Assembly: GCF_013403565.1 (NCBI RefSeq) | Contig: NZ_CP058627.1 | Location: forward strand, 806,001-870,000 | DNA length: 64,000 bases | Direction: 5' to 3' | Origin: Chitinibacter bivalviorum | GTDB taxonomy: Bacteria > Pseudomonadota > Gammaproteobacteria > Burkholderiales > Chitinibacteraceae | Part shown: in pieces, positions 48,301 through 58,900 of the stretch | Position numbering within the stretch: the stretch's first letter is position 1 | How the letters are laid out: every line of letters starts with the position of its first letter | Made by a program: the position numbers and the translations under genes | The notes under the pieces: model-generated | Database searches by the model: none | Told to the model about the DNA's origin: nothing | Seen by the model: the letters and a program-made list of their open reading frames with translations, nothing else

Positions 48301-49445
48301 TGCCATTGGGCATCGAGCTCTTGCTCTTGCCAAAACAGCAGTAGCAAATCGAAAAAGCCATGCAGCCCCAAGGCCGCGGGGGGGAGGTGATGCACTTGCG
48401 GCGAGGCGGGGATTTGCGTGGCGAGTTGTTTTACCCAGGGTAGGTGAATATCGTAAATCGCCGAATAACGCGCTTTATCGCCCGCTTCAAATTGCGTGAG
48501 CAAAGCCGCTAGATATTCACCGTTATTCGGTTCAGCAAATAGCGCCGCGCTGAAGAAAACCCCGCCGAGGCCGCCGATGGCAACTTTGCGTTTATTGGTG
48601 ATTTTCTTAATCCCTGCGATGAGCTCTTGGCCGATGCGAAAGCACTTGTTGTGATTGCCCTGAATTGCGGCAAGGACAATCGCGATTTCGGCCTGTGGCT
48701 CCACTTCCATCGCCTGATAAAACAACTGAATATGCGCCAAATCGCCGCGGAAAATCGCCTGCCAGCACAGGTATTCGGCCAACTCAGGCGATTGCTGAAA
48801 ACGATCATTAAAGTGCGCGCGTGCGTAATTATATTGCGCGCTGGCGGGCAATAATCCGCTGTAGGCATAGTGCAGATAATCGGTGAGCAGTGCGGTTTGC
48901 GTTTGCGCGCTGGCCAGCTCAAATAGATTTTTAGCCTGCGGCTGAAATAGCTGGTAAGCGGGGTGGCGTAGCAGGGCTTCTGGGCTCATGCCCACCGTGC
49001 TCATTTGATACAGTGCCTGCCCGCAGGCGTGGACATCGTCGCTGAGTACTGCTTGCAGTGCGCGATGAGCCCAAGCGCGCTGGCTGCCAGATTCCCACGG
49101 CTGGATCGTGGGCTGGTGCTTGCGCGTGACATTGAGCCAAGTTTGCAGTGTGCCTGCATGCTTGAGGTGTAACAGCACGGGCCACAGCCATGCTGAATCA
49201 ATCTCGAAGCCTTGTATCGCGGCGGATTTGATGACTTTTTTCACCATCAAGCGCGCCATGCCATTTTTCAGCGATTCAATATCAAAATGAATATCAGACG
49301 GCGCTTGTGCGTCGTGAACGATGCTAAATAATCGCGTTTGCCCCAAGCCCATGCCATAGCAGGCAAAGGCCGCCAGCAAAGGCCAATCTTCGGTTTCTAT
49401 CGCTGTTAAATCAACTTCATTGATGCCCGCAATCGGATTGCTCAT
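45336..49445 (-). CDS. SNF2-family ATPase/helicase-like protein
   Basis: 1369 aa. The C-terminal half holds a complete SNF2 motor: motif I ADDMGLGKTVQTLALLLE near residue 938, DEAQ near 1032, MIATGTPMENHLGELWNLF, then the helicase C lobe with KALVFSQFVDHLAIV, YQYLDGSTPIKQRQ near 1245 and SDRAHRMGQQRPVTIYRLV. The N-terminal 850 residues form a long helical and beta region (including the bacterial-SNF2-associated LRQLLSLLDDAPGRFISL and DYLALTDNLRRRLEEL block); no other domain is recognised. These ATPases move on duplex DNA and remodel bound proteins; HepA/RapA frees stalled RNA polymerase. The start overlaps the mfd stop as TAATG, so translation is coupled. Confidence 0.9.
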   Translation of the reverse strand: MSNPIAGINEVDLTAIETEDWPLLAAFACYGMGLGQTRLFSIVHDAQAPSDIHFDIESLKNGMARLMVKKVIKSAAIQGFEIDSAWLWPVLLHLKHAGTLQTWLNVTRKHQPTIQPWESGSQRAWAHRALQAVLSDDVHACGQALYQMSTVGMSPEALLRHPAYQLFQPQAKNLFELASAQTQTALLTDYLHYAYSGLLPASAQYNYARAHFNDRFQQSPELAEYLCWQAIFRGDLAHIQLFYQAMEVEPQAEIAIVLAAIQGNHNKCFRIGQELIAGIKKITNKRKVAIGGLGGVFFSAALFAEPNNGEYLAALLTQFEAGDKARYSAIYDIHLPWVKQLATQIPASPQVHHLPPAALGLHGFFDLLLLFWQEQELDAQWQAPLEQLLAQWQEYPWVHEELAQLLDRAYGTNWATPDWHSERQLKPLIDLVKLEPVWQRALSALSQFNKAPSAASAASIRLAWQLTAGAGGVLLEPREQKISAKGVWSKGRAVALKRLMQGDPTLTYLSEQDRKICRYIAVDYNYYGDSGYTLDGEAALPDLINHPHVYWSDAPDIRIDIVAGEVTLHLKESAGKISLKLAPHITQGANVIWQKETPTRLAVYQVTPDVTQIAGILGKGLTVPSEAKPQLVEAITAIAPHITIHSDLPELSAHIDSIAANPVIFAHLLPIETGLRLQFLVRPLAESGWFIPGKGAANVLGELDGKTVQAQRDLAAEKAAHQHVLNYCTALADAERDMKDGNDWQLGSPELSLELLAQLRDMPAGIVELVWPEGERFRLKGSRTMGQMKLGIKQQGDWFVVNGEITLDDGKVLQLRQLLSLLDDAPGRFISLGEHDYLALTDNLRRRLEELRALGEPNGSDGIKLNLLASSALADLASEAGEVETDRAWQAHLAKLDSLAQHQPKVPSTLQATLRDYQLEGFQWLSRLAHWGVGACLADDMGLGKTVQTLALLLERAPNGPALVVAPTSVAINWQAETAKFAPTLNIRNFQSDRNLSDLSPFDLVVVSYGLFQQEAESFANVHWHTVVLDEAQAIKNSQTRRSQSAMALNADFKMIATGTPMENHLGELWNLFRFINPALLGSQERFKKRFAQPIEDGQSDAKHAKLALRKLIQPFMLRRTKSQVLTELPARTEITHKVALSSEELHLYEALRQQAVERIDSMRPDEGNKPLQVLTEITKLRRFCCNPRLVMKDSQLAGSKLIAFAEIAEELLDNNHKALVFSQFVDHLAIVRDWLDSKGISYQYLDGSTPIKQRQKAVNDFQAGVGDIFLISLKAGGSGLNLTAADYVIHLDPWWNPAVEDQASDRAHRMGQQRPVTIYRLVAEGTIEEQIVALHHNKRDLADSLLEGGDASGKLDADALLNLLKTSR

Positions 49446-52400
49446 TAATGTAACTCGTTAATCAATTCTTTAATTCGCACTGCGCGCATCGCGCTCTCAG
49501 GCCAATTGCCCTCGATCCGCAATTTGTCTTGTCCGGCCAGTTTGTAATTTTTCTTGGTCTGAATCAGCGAAATAATCTTCATTGGATCGACCGTCGTTTT
49601 GGGCAGGAAATGCACAATAATCGCGTTATCTGCCGCGTCGATTTTGCTAATACCCAAGGGGCCAGCGAGCATACGCAAGCGATGGCAGTCGAGCAGCACT
49701 TTGGTCGCATCAGGCAGCAAACCAAAGCGGTCGATCATTTCTTGATGAATGTCGTTCAGCTCGTCCGTGTTTTCTACGCTGGCAAGGCGTTTATACAGGC
49801 TTAAACGCTCGTTCACATCGGGGCAATATTCATTCGGTAATAGCGCCGGTGCGTGCAGATTGATCTCGGTTGTCACGCCCAATGGTTGCGACAAATCAGG
49901 CTCTTTGCCCGCTTTGAGCGCTTTAACTGCTTGCTTGAGCATTTGCGAGTAGAGCGCAAAACCGATTTCCTGCATTTCGCCCGATTGAGAATCGCCCAGT
50001 ACTTCACCTGCACCGCGAATTTCCAAGTCATGCATCGCCAAATAAAAGCCCGAGCCCAAATCTTCCATCATCTGAATGGCTTCAAGGCGTTTTTTCGCGT
50101 CTTTTGAAATGCCGTCCACATCGGGAACGAGCAGGTAGGCATAAGCTTGGTGATGACTACGGCCTACGCGTCCGCGCATCTGGTGCAATTGTGACAGACC
50201 AAATTTATCGGCGCGGTTCATCAAAATGGTATTGGCGTTCGGGATGTCGATGCCGTTTTCGATGATGGTGGTACACAGCAGCAAGTTAAAGCGCATCTGG
50301 TTAAAGTCGCGCATCACATGCTCCAGATCAGTCGGGCGCATCTGGCCATGGGCGACGCCGATGCGTGCTTCGGGCAGCAATAGCGCGAGTTTTTCGCGCA
50401 TGTTTTCGATGGTTTCGACTTCATTGTGCAAGAAGAATACTTGCCCGCCGCGCTTGAGTTCGCGCAACACCGCTTCGCGGATAATGCCGTCAGAAAATTT
50501 AGCAACGAAAGTTTTTACCGCCAGGCGCTTATTCGGCGCGGTGGCAATGACCGAGAAATCACGCAAGCCTTCCAAACTCATCGCCAAAGTACGCGGAATT
50601 GGCGTAGCGGTGAGGGTGAGTACATCCACATTGGCGCGCAGCGCTTTGAGCTGCTCTTTCTGGCGTACGCCAAAACGGTGCTCTTCGTCGATAATCACCA
50701 GCCCTAATTTGGCAAATTCAACATCGGGCTGCACGAGTTTATGCGTGCCAATCACAATGTCGACCGAGCCGTCGGCCAAGCCTTTGAGCGCCGCGGCAGT
50801 TTCCTTGCCAGAGCGGAAACGCGACAGCTCGGCGACTTTGATCGGCCAGTCGGCAAAACGATCAGCAAAGTTTTGATAGTGTTGTTCCGCCAATAGCGTT
50901 GTCGGCACGAGTACGGCGACTTGTTTGCCGCCCGCGACGGCGCAAAACGCGGCGCGCAGTGCGACTTCGGTTTTACCAAAGCCCACATCACCGCAAACCA
51001 GCCTATCCATCGGTTGTGTGGTGCGCATATCGATCAAGACTGCTTCAATCGCGGCGGCTTGATCGGCGGTTTCTTCAAAGCCAAAACCAGCGGCAAAGGC
51101 CTGATAGTCGTGATGGCTCCACTCAAAAGCATGGCCCTGACGGGCTGCGCGGCGCGCGTATAGATTGAGCAATTCGGCCGCAGTATCGCGCACTTGTTCA
51201 GCCGCTTTACGTTTGGCTTTTTCCCATGTACCTGAGCCAAGTTTGTGGACGGTCACACCTTCAGTTGAGCCGCCCGAATAGCGCGAAATAACGTGTAATT
51301 GGCTGACGGGTACATAGAGCTTGTCGCCGCCTGCATATTCGATCAGCAAAAGTTCAGTGTCGCCATCGCCCAAATCCATCGACGTTAAACCCATATAACG
51401 GCCAATGCCGTGGGCTTCATGGACGACGGGGTCGCCGATTTTGAGCTCTGACAGATCGCGCAGCATGGCGTCGGTATTGCTGCGTTTTTGCTGCTTTTTG
51501 CCGCGCGACTGAATGACCGCTGGGTAAAGATCAGCCTCGGTGATGACGGCCAATTGCTCGTCTTGCCAGACAAAACCACGAAAAATGGGCGCAGCAATTA
51601 GCTGGATTTTCTGTTTGCTATCTTTGGCGTCAAGCCAGTTGTCGACGAGTTCAGGTTTGAAACCATATTCGGCGAAAAATTGCGACATTGTTTCGCGTCG
51701 ACCGAGACTTTCGGCGACCAGCAAGATCCGTCCCGGATAATGCGTCGCAAAGTCGGTGAGCTTGGTGATTGGATTGTCACTGCGGCGATCAACGTCCAGC
51801 GCGGGCAGTGGCTGCGTGATGCTGCTTGTGCCTTGGGTTAATTCAATCCGGCGATATTGCTTGAGGTGGCCAAATAATAAATCGGGCGCCAGAAATAGAT
51901 CCCGTGGCGGTAGGAGCGGGCGATCTTTATCGCCAATGTTAAGCTTGTGCCGATCGGCAATATCTTGCCAGTATTGCTCTGCAGCGCTTGCTAAGTCGCC
52001 ATGTAGGGCTAATACCCCATCTGTAGGGAGGTAATCAAAGAGGGTTGCAGTCGCGTCGAAAAATAGCGGCAGGTAATACTCAATCCCGGCTGGAATAATG
52101 CCATTGCTGACGTCTTTATAGAGCCGCGCATTCGTTGGTGCGCCTTCAAAAACTTCGCGAAAACGCTGGCGAAATTTGGTTTTTCCGGCGTCATCAGTCG
52201 GAAACTCGCGTGCGGGCAGCAGGCGAATTTCGGGTACAGGATACAGGCTGCGCTGGGTGTCGACGTCAAAGGTGCGGATGGTTTCGATTTGATCGTCAAA
52301 GAGGTCAATCCGGAAAGGTAGCGTGCTACCCATCGGGAATAAATCTATCAATCCGCCGCGAATTGAAAACTCACCCGGCCCGTAGACTTGTGTAACGTGG

Positions 52401-52855
52401 TTGTAGCCCGCAAAAGCCATATCAGCGCGCAGTTTCTCTGCGTCGAGTTTTTCGCCTTTTTTCAGGAAAAAGGTGGTGCCGGTCAAAAATTCAACAGGGG
52501 GCAAGACGCCCATCACGGTTTGTAGCGGTACGACCAAGACATCTGCCGCGCCTTGCCTTACTTGCCACAGCGCGGCGAGTCGTTCGCTAATCAGGTCTGA
52601 GTGGGGCGAAAAATGATCGTAGGGCAGGGTTTCCCAGTCGGGAAGTTGAATGACATTTTTTTCGGGCAGGAAAAAAGCCATTTCATCTTTGATCCGTGAT
52701 GCTTCCTGCGCACTGGCGGAAATGACCACCAGCAACTTAACTTGGCTTGCATATTCGGCCAGTAAACGTGCATCACCCGAGCCGTGAGGCGTAGCGATTT
52801 GTAGGCGTTCTGAATTATTGGCGGTTGCGCGGGGTAGGGCTGGTAGCGTCATCAT
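49445..52855 (-). CDS. mfd: Transcription-repair coupling factor
   Basis: 1136-aa ATP-dependent translocase that removes RNA polymerase stalled at lesions and recruits UvrA. The N-terminal UvrB-like module (VIQLPDWETLPYDHFSPHSD, FSIRGGLIDLFPMGSTLPFRIDLF) is followed by the RNA-polymerase interaction domain (GDPVVHEAHGIGRYMGL, LLIEYAGGDKLYVPV), the translocase with GDVGFGKTEVALRAA near residue 622 and DEEHRFGV, and the TRG region (RVGRSHHQAYAYLL). Length is normal. Upstream 52856-53208 carries no gene on either strand. It is the first gene of mfd-SNF2. Confidence 0.97.
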   Translation of the reverse strand: MMTLPALPRATANNSERLQIATPHGSGDARLLAEYASQVKLLVVISASAQEASRIKDEMAFFLPEKNVIQLPDWETLPYDHFSPHSDLISERLAALWQVRQGAADVLVVPLQTVMGVLPPVEFLTGTTFFLKKGEKLDAEKLRADMAFAGYNHVTQVYGPGEFSIRGGLIDLFPMGSTLPFRIDLFDDQIETIRTFDVDTQRSLYPVPEIRLLPAREFPTDDAGKTKFRQRFREVFEGAPTNARLYKDVSNGIIPAGIEYYLPLFFDATATLFDYLPTDGVLALHGDLASAAEQYWQDIADRHKLNIGDKDRPLLPPRDLFLAPDLLFGHLKQYRRIELTQGTSSITQPLPALDVDRRSDNPITKLTDFATHYPGRILLVAESLGRRETMSQFFAEYGFKPELVDNWLDAKDSKQKIQLIAAPIFRGFVWQDEQLAVITEADLYPAVIQSRGKKQQKRSNTDAMLRDLSELKIGDPVVHEAHGIGRYMGLTSMDLGDGDTELLLIEYAGGDKLYVPVSQLHVISRYSGGSTEGVTVHKLGSGTWEKAKRKAAEQVRDTAAELLNLYARRAARQGHAFEWSHHDYQAFAAGFGFEETADQAAAIEAVLIDMRTTQPMDRLVCGDVGFGKTEVALRAAFCAVAGGKQVAVLVPTTLLAEQHYQNFADRFADWPIKVAELSRFRSGKETAAALKGLADGSVDIVIGTHKLVQPDVEFAKLGLVIIDEEHRFGVRQKEQLKALRANVDVLTLTATPIPRTLAMSLEGLRDFSVIATAPNKRLAVKTFVAKFSDGIIREAVLRELKRGGQVFFLHNEVETIENMREKLALLLPEARIGVAHGQMRPTDLEHVMRDFNQMRFNLLLCTTIIENGIDIPNANTILMNRADKFGLSQLHQMRGRVGRSHHQAYAYLLVPDVDGISKDAKKRLEAIQMMEDLGSGFYLAMHDLEIRGAGEVLGDSQSGEMQEIGFALYSQMLKQAVKALKAGKEPDLSQPLGVTTEINLHAPALLPNEYCPDVNERLSLYKRLASVENTDELNDIHQEMIDRFGLLPDATKVLLDCHRLRMLAGPLGISKIDAADNAIIVHFLPKTTVDPMKIISLIQTKKNYKLAGQDKLRIEGNWPESAMRAVRIKELINELH

Positions 52856-53156
52856 GCAATATCAGGTTAAGGTTTGCTGTGATTATATCAGGCTCTGTTT
52901 CATAGCTGAGCGCGATGGCACTATTTAGGTGTATTGCGATGTATATCGATAGGTGTTTTATGAATAATTGCTTTTGTAGATATACCTGGTGCTGGTATTG
53001 GATCGGGAGAGGGTATTTTTACGTGGAGATGTTGTGTGATATCCATCAGATAAAGAATGCTCGCGCTCGAATAATTAGATCAAGCTGAATGTTAAATTTA
53101 GCTTTATATGGCGGGGTATAGCTGCATCGAGTGTTATTGATAGCAAATATTCGCGA

Positions 53157-53194
53157 TTGGGCTTAAGTCCAGTTTGGGCTAGAATAGTGGACTT
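53157..53194 (+). promoter_or_regulatory. Probable tyrS promoter overlapped by an inverted repeat
   Basis: TTGGGC (53157-53162), a 17-base spacer and TAGAAT (53180-53185) form a fair sigma-70 promoter 75 bases before the tyrS ATG. AAGTCCA (53164-53170) and TGGACTT (53188-53194) are exact inverted copies on either side of the -10, like an operator. No regulator is known for this; the rest of 52856-53259 is AT-rich with no other feature. Confidence 0.5.
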
Positions 53195-53259
53195 TAATTG
53201 TTATCAATGTGCTGATTGCTGTTGTTGATGTTTTACAGCTCAGTCTTATGGAGTTCCGA

Positions 53260-54534
53260 ATGCATTCGTCCAGCCTTATCCAAGATCTGCAAGCCCGTGG
53301 CTTGATCGCCCAATGTACCGATCAAGCAGCCTTGACTGAACTATTGGCCAAAGAGTCTGTGACCTTGTATTGCGGCTTTGATCCAACCGCAGATAGCTTA
53401 CACATTGGTTCCTTGGTGCCCATTTTAGTACTGAAACGTTTCCAGCAGTTTGGTCACAAGCCGATTGCTTTGGTGGGCGGGGCGACAGGTATGATTGGTG
53501 ACCCGAGCTTTAAAGCGACTGAGCGCAAGCTCAATACCCCTGACATTATTGCGACATGGGTTGAAAAAATCCGTGCTCAGGTCTCACCATTTTTGAGCTT
53601 CGAGGGCGATAATGCGGCGATTATGTCAAACAATTACGATTGGTTTGGCGGCATGGGTGCATTGGAGTTTTTGCGCGATATTGGGAAATATTTCTCGATT
53701 AACCAAATGATCAAAAAAGAGGCGGTGCAGCAACGTATCGCGCGTGAAGATCAAGGCATTTCATATACTGAATTTTCATACAGCCTATTACAAGGCTATG
53801 ACTTTACCGAGCTCAATAAGCGCTTTGATTGCAAATTGCAGATTGGTGGCTCAGATCAATGGGGCAATATCACTGCAGGTACTGATTTGACGCGTCGCCT
53901 TAATCAGCAGCAGGTGTTTGGTTTGACTTTGCCTTTGGTGACCAAGTCGGATGGTACTAAGTTTGGCAAGACAGAAACTGGAACGATTTGGCTTGATGCG
54001 AAGAAAACTTCGCCATACGCTTTTTATCAATTTTGGCTCAATAGTGCCGATGCGGATGTTTATCAATTCCTGCGCTACTTTACCTTCCTGAGCCCCGCTG
54101 AGATTGATGCAATTGAAGAGGCTGATAAAATCAGCGGCAAAAAACCTGAAGCTCAGCGTATTTTGGCCGACCATGTGACTGCGATTGTGCACGGTGAGGG
54201 TGCTGTAGAGGCCGCTCAACGTATTAGTCATAACCTATTTAGCGATAGTTTGGCGGCATTGACGGAAAATGACTTCGAACAATTGGCGCAAGATGGCATG
54301 CCAAGTATCCAGTTGGATAAAGCGGCTAATCAGTTAATTGATACTTTAGTTGCCGGCGGTTTGGCAAAATCAAAATCAGAAGCCCGCACCTTTATTCAAG
54401 GTGGTGGCGTTATCGTGAATGGCCAAAAAGTTGATAGCTTGGAATATGTTTTTGGCGCTGCTGATCGTTTGTTTGATCGCTACACATTGCTTCGTCGTGG
54501 TAAGAAAAATTACGTGTTGGTATGTTGGAATTGA
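53260..54534 (+). CDS. tyrS: Tyrosyl-tRNA synthetase
   Basis: 424-aa class I synthetase charging tRNA-Tyr. The HIGH-type motif HIGS is at 48-51, preceded by [10 protein letters not shown]; the tyrosine-specific region is [10 protein letters not shown] and [11 protein letters not shown]; the KMSKS-type motif is KFGKT at 234-238. The C-terminal S4 domain ([16 protein letters not shown]) binds the tRNA. ATG 53260 has GGAG six bases ahead; in-frame upstream starts (53248, 53209) would add residues without family support. Monocistronic with its own terminator. Confidence 0.96.
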   Translation: MHSSSLIQDLQARGLIAQCTDQAALTELLAKESVTLYCGFDPTADSLHIGSLVPILVLKRFQQFGHKPIALVGGATGMIGDPSFKATERKLNTPDIIATWVEKIRAQVSPFLSFEGDNAAIMSNNYDWFGGMGALEFLRDIGKYFSINQMIKKEAVQQRIAREDQGISYTEFSYSLLQGYDFTELNKRFDCKLQIGGSDQWGNITAGTDLTRRLNQQQVFGLTLPLVTKSDGTKFGKTETGTIWLDAKKTSPYAFYQFWLNSADADVYQFLRYFTFLSPAEIDAIEEADKISGKKPEAQRILADHVTAIVHGEGAVEAAQRISHNLFSDSLAALTENDFEQLAQDGMPSIQLDKAANQLIDTLVAGGLAKSKSEARTFIQGGGVIVNGQKVDSLEYVFGAADRLFDRYTLLRRGKKNYVLVCWN

Positions 54535-54561
54535 TCTTCCTTGATCAATGACGGTAGACAA

Positions 54562-54591
54562 TAAAAAAACCCGCCGAAGCGGGTTTTTTTA
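54562..54591. terminator. Bidirectional terminator after tyrS and the efflux operon
   Basis: AAAAAACCCGC / GCGGGTTTTTT with loop CGAA gives a strong stem with A and T runs on both sides. It lies between the convergent tyrS stop (54534) and the outer-membrane channel stop (54607). Confidence 0.92.
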
Positions 54592-54606
54592 TTGGGAATG
54601 CCAAAA

Positions 54607-55998
54607 TCAATTCTTGCTCCAGCCACCGCCTAAAGCTTTGTATAGGCTAACTCGCGCATCGAGCAAATCACGTTGAGCGCTAACTAACTGAAGCTGGCTG
54701 CTAAACAAATTACGTTGAGCATCCAGCACTTCAAGATAGCTGGCAAATCCATTGTCATAGCGTAACGTTGCTAATTTAAGCTGTCGCTGTGTCGATGTGA
54801 CTTGAGTTTGTTCGGCTGCGACGCGGTCATTAATAACTTTGTTAGCAACAAGTACGTTGCGAGTGTCAACAAAAGCGTTTTGAATTGCTTGTTGATAGAT
54901 TGCTGCGGCCTGCCGATCACGCGCCTTCGCCTGATCAATTTGTGAGGCGGTTAATCCACCATCAAATAGTGGCATTGTGAGGTTGCCCGCAAATGCCCAC
55001 GTCTGTGCCGAGCCTTGGAATAGTCGTGAAAAATCAAGGCTTTCTAACCCAAGTAGCCCTGTTAGCGACAATCGAGGGAAGTAGGCGGCACGTGCAGATT
55101 GAATGCGTGCACGGGCAGCGAGTAAGCCCGCCTCGGCCTGAGCAATATCTGGTCGACGAAGTAATAATGACGAATCCAGTCCTGCAGGGATCACTGGTGG
55201 CGTAGTCAATTGATCAATTGTTAGGCCACGGCTTACCCCAGACTCTACTAGTGCGCGTGGAGACTGGCCAACTAAAACACTCAAAGCACCTTCAGTTTTG
55301 GCGATTGAGATTTCTAAGTCTGGTTTCTTGGCCTGTGCAGCAGCTAACTCTGCTTGCGCTTGACGCACATCCAGTTCAGAGGTGATACCACCTTTAAAAC
55401 GTTTTTCGCGCAAATCATAGGCTTCTTGCCGTGATTTAATTGTTTCATCTGTGATGATTAATTGCGCATCAAGGGCGCGAAGATTGAAGTAGTTTTGTGC
55501 CACTTCAGCTGTGAGGGTAAGTTTTACCCCTTCACGATTAAACTCAGTGGCCAATAAATCTTGTTTAGCTGCAGTAGACAGATTGCGAATTCTTCCCCAT
55601 AAGTCGATTTCCCAGCTAGCTTGACCAACTAATTTATAGTCACTAACTGTGCTGCCTGGTGCTGTGCCGCCTTCTTTGGAGAATTTTTGTGTTCCAGCAT
55701 CAGCTCCAAGTCCTAATTTGGGAAGCTGGTCAGAAGAAACAATCCCCAGTACTGCACGCGCTTCATCGACTTTGGCAGTAGCCAAAGCTAAATTTTGATT
55801 GTTAATCAGTGCGTACTCAATCAATTGATTAAGTATCGGGTCATTAAATTGTGACCACCAATTTTCAATTGCTACCGCATCTGCCTGAGTTGCTACAGCA
55901 GGAATTTCAACCGTGGGCAGGGTGTTGTCCGGAGTGAAAGCACAAGCGGATAGTAGCGTGGCAATACTCAGGGATAGTATTGTTTTACGCATGTTCAT
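54607..55998 (-). CDS. RND efflux outer-membrane channel (OprM/NodT family)
   Basis: 463-aa outer-membrane lipoprotein. The signal ends in the lipobox LLSAC with C19, followed by a TolC-like double repeat: NWWSQFNDPILNQLIEYALI, then QASWEIDLWGRIRNLSTAAK in the first half, and the helical GLLGLESLDFSRLFQ, ALASNLTMPLFDGGL-like barrel segment in the second. The C-terminus has the coiled helices YLEVLDAQRNLFSSQ typical of the family. It shares its first 14 bases with the end of the pump gene and so is the last gene of a complete tripartite operon. Confidence 0.95.
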   Translation of the reverse strand: MNMRKTILSLSIATLLSACAFTPDNTLPTVEIPAVATQADAVAIENWWSQFNDPILNQLIEYALINNQNLALATAKVDEARAVLGIVSSDQLPKLGLGADAGTQKFSKEGGTAPGSTVSDYKLVGQASWEIDLWGRIRNLSTAAKQDLLATEFNREGVKLTLTAEVAQNYFNLRALDAQLIITDETIKSRQEAYDLREKRFKGGITSELDVRQAQAELAAAQAKKPDLEISIAKTEGALSVLVGQSPRALVESGVSRGLTIDQLTTPPVIPAGLDSSLLLRRPDIAQAEAGLLAARARIQSARAAYFPRLSLTGLLGLESLDFSRLFQGSAQTWAFAGNLTMPLFDGGLTASQIDQAKARDRQAAAIYQQAIQNAFVDTRNVLVANKVINDRVAAEQTQVTSTQRQLKLATLRYDNGFASYLEVLDAQRNLFSSQLQLVSAQRDLLDARVSLYKALGGGWSKN

Positions 55999-58900
55999 CT
56001 CCCTTGGCGACTTGGTTGCTCGTCGCTGTATCTGTGGCTACTTTCTTCTCGCTACTTTTCATAATCAAACGGAAGAACAATGGAATAAAGTAGATGGCAA
56101 TAAATGTCGCCGCCAACATGCCGCCGATTACTGGGGTGCCAAGCGCTTTACGGCTGGCTGCACCTGCTCCACTTGAAATTACAAGTGGTACACAACCCAG
56201 AATAAATGCGAGCGAAGTCATGACGATGGGGCGGAAGCGGAGTCGTGACGCCTCCAGCGCCGAATCGAGTAAGCTCATTCCTTCTTCATGTTTCATTACC
56301 GCAAATTCGACGATCAAAATCGCATTCTTGGCGGCTAGCGCAATCAAGGTCACCATACCGATTTGGAAGTAGACATTATTGGTGAGTCCGACGAGCCAGA
56401 CGGCAAGTAATGCACCGAACAAGGCAAATGGCACTGCCGTAATTACCGCAAGTGGTAAGCTCCAGCGCTCATATTGAGCTGCCAAAATCAGGAATACCAT
56501 GATAATGCCGAATACAAAGGCAATAACAGACGACGAACCCGCCGATTTTTCTTGGTAAGCTGAACCTGTCCATTCAAGTTTGTATTCTTTGCCCAATACT
56601 TCTTTCTCAAGTTCCTCCATCGCTGCAATAGCCTGACCAGAGCTCACGCCTGGGGCTGGTTGGATCATCAGCTTGGCAGCCTGGAAAATATTGAAACGTT
56701 CAGCTAATTCAGGGCCGACAGAGCTTTTGACATGAACCAAACTAGTCAGTGGAATCATATCGCCATTGTTTGAACGAACATAAACGTTGGCAATATCTTC
56801 GGGGCGTGCACGGAAGTCAGCTTCTGATTGCATTTGCACGCGATAGGTGCGTCCAAATTGGTTAAAGTCATTGACATATACTTGGCCAAATGTCGCTTGC
56901 ATGGTGTCAAACACGGTATTGATACTAACACCGAGCGCTTTTGCTTTATCCCTGTCAAGATCCAAATAAATTTGCGGTACATTGGCGCGGAAAGTGGTCG
57001 TCACAGATGCAAACTCAGGCCGTTTTTTGGCTTCTTCCAAAAAGCGAGCGACTTCTTTTGAAAACTGAGCCGTGTCACCTGTACCTCGATTTTGCAAGTA
57101 GCCTTCTAGTCCGCCAGTTGTCGACATGCCTGAAATGGCTGGAGGGTTAAATGTGGCAGCAAATCCGTCACGCAGACCCATGTAGGCCATGCCCTTAAAG
57201 GTTTGTGCTAGAGCGAACGAGTCATCACCTTTACCAGCGCGCTCTTTCCAGTCTTTCAGGGTGATAAATGAGATGCCGCTATTGCTCAAAACCGCTCCGG
57301 ACAGCATGTCAAAGCCAACGAAAGAGACTACATTTTCGATGTTTTTATTGGACATCAGCATCTTGTCGTACTGTGCCGAAACCGCTTGAGTGCGAGTTAG
57401 TGATGCCGCATCAGGTAGCATGACCGCACTGAGTAAGTAGCCCTGATCTTCATCAGGAACCAGTGAACTTGGTACCGCTTTAAATAGGGCGAAAAGTGAT
57501 ATCAGCATGGCCGCAAAAATGATAAAGGCGATGCCGACGCGACGATTAAGGAAAGCTACGCCGCCTACATATCCATTGGTGAGGCGATCGAAACTATTGT
57601 TGAACCAAGTGAAGAATTTACCCGGTTTGTGGTGATTGTTTTTAAGTAAGATCGCGCAAAGAGCAGGCGTTAGTGTTAATGCAACCAAACCTGAGATGGC
57701 TACTGATACTGCAATCGTAATGGCAAATTGTTTGTACATTACGCCGGTCATGCCGCCCATAAAGGCGACAGGCAAGAATACCGCACACAGTACAAATACG
57801 ATGGCCATTACCGGGCCTGCCACTTCTTGCATGGCTAAAATCGATGCTTCTTTTGCCGAGCATTTCTTCTCGGACATAATCCGCTCGACGTTTTCCAACA
57901 CCACAATGGCATCATCTACGACGATACCAATGGCAAGCACCATGCCAAGAAGGGTCAATAAGTTAATTGAAAAACCGAGGAGTAACATGCCAGCAAAGGT
58001 ACCAATCAAGGAAATTGGCACCGCAATGCAAGGGATCAAAGTGGCGCGGAAGTTTTGCAAAAATAAATATACAACAATGAAAACCAGTACGATGGCTTCA
58101 AGCAGCGTATGAATTACTTTTTCGATTGATACTTTGACAAATTCGGTTGTATCGTAAGGAATAGTATATTCAATATCATTCGGGAAGCGCTCTTTGAGCT
58201 GCTCCATTTTCGCGGTGACTGCATTGGCTACGGCAACCGCATTGGCGCCGGGCTGTAAATAGATGCCCATTGCTACGGCTTGCTTGCCATTCAGATTCGC
58301 CAAAATATCGTAATCTTTACCACCCATCTCAATCCGTGCGACGTCCTTTAGACGTGTTTTTGCGCCATCTGGCGTTGAACGGATGATGATGTTTTCAAAC
58401 TCTTCAACACTCTTTAGTCGGCCTTGAGTATTTACAGTGAATGTAAAGTCAACTTTGCTGGTGGTTGGTTGGGCACCAATTTTACCTGCAGCAAATTGCG
58501 CATTTTGCTCGCGAATTGCGCTCAAAATATCGGACGTGGTAATTCCAAGTTGAGAGATACGATCAGGGCGCAACCAGACACGCATTGCGTAGTCAGTTCC
58601 ACCAAACATTTGAAGGTCACCTACGCCTGGAATCCGCTTAATTTCATCGACGATATTAAGAAGGGCGTAGTTAGACAGGTAGGTCGTATCATAAGAGCCT
58701 TTGGGCGAGCTCAAAGTAATTACATTAAGAATGGAGGTTGATTTTTTCTTAACAGTAACACCTTGGCGCTTCACTTCCTCTGGCAATTGAGCCATGGCGG
58801 CCGACACGCGATTGTTGACGTTGATCGTCGCTTGGTCGGGGTCAGTGCCAATTTCAAAGTAGACATTCAAGGACATTTGGCCATTGGATGCCGAGCCTGA

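Noticed and set aside
57636..58112. Open frame antisense to the RND permease
   Set aside because: Low-complexity Thr/Met/Ile composition produced by complementing membrane helices.
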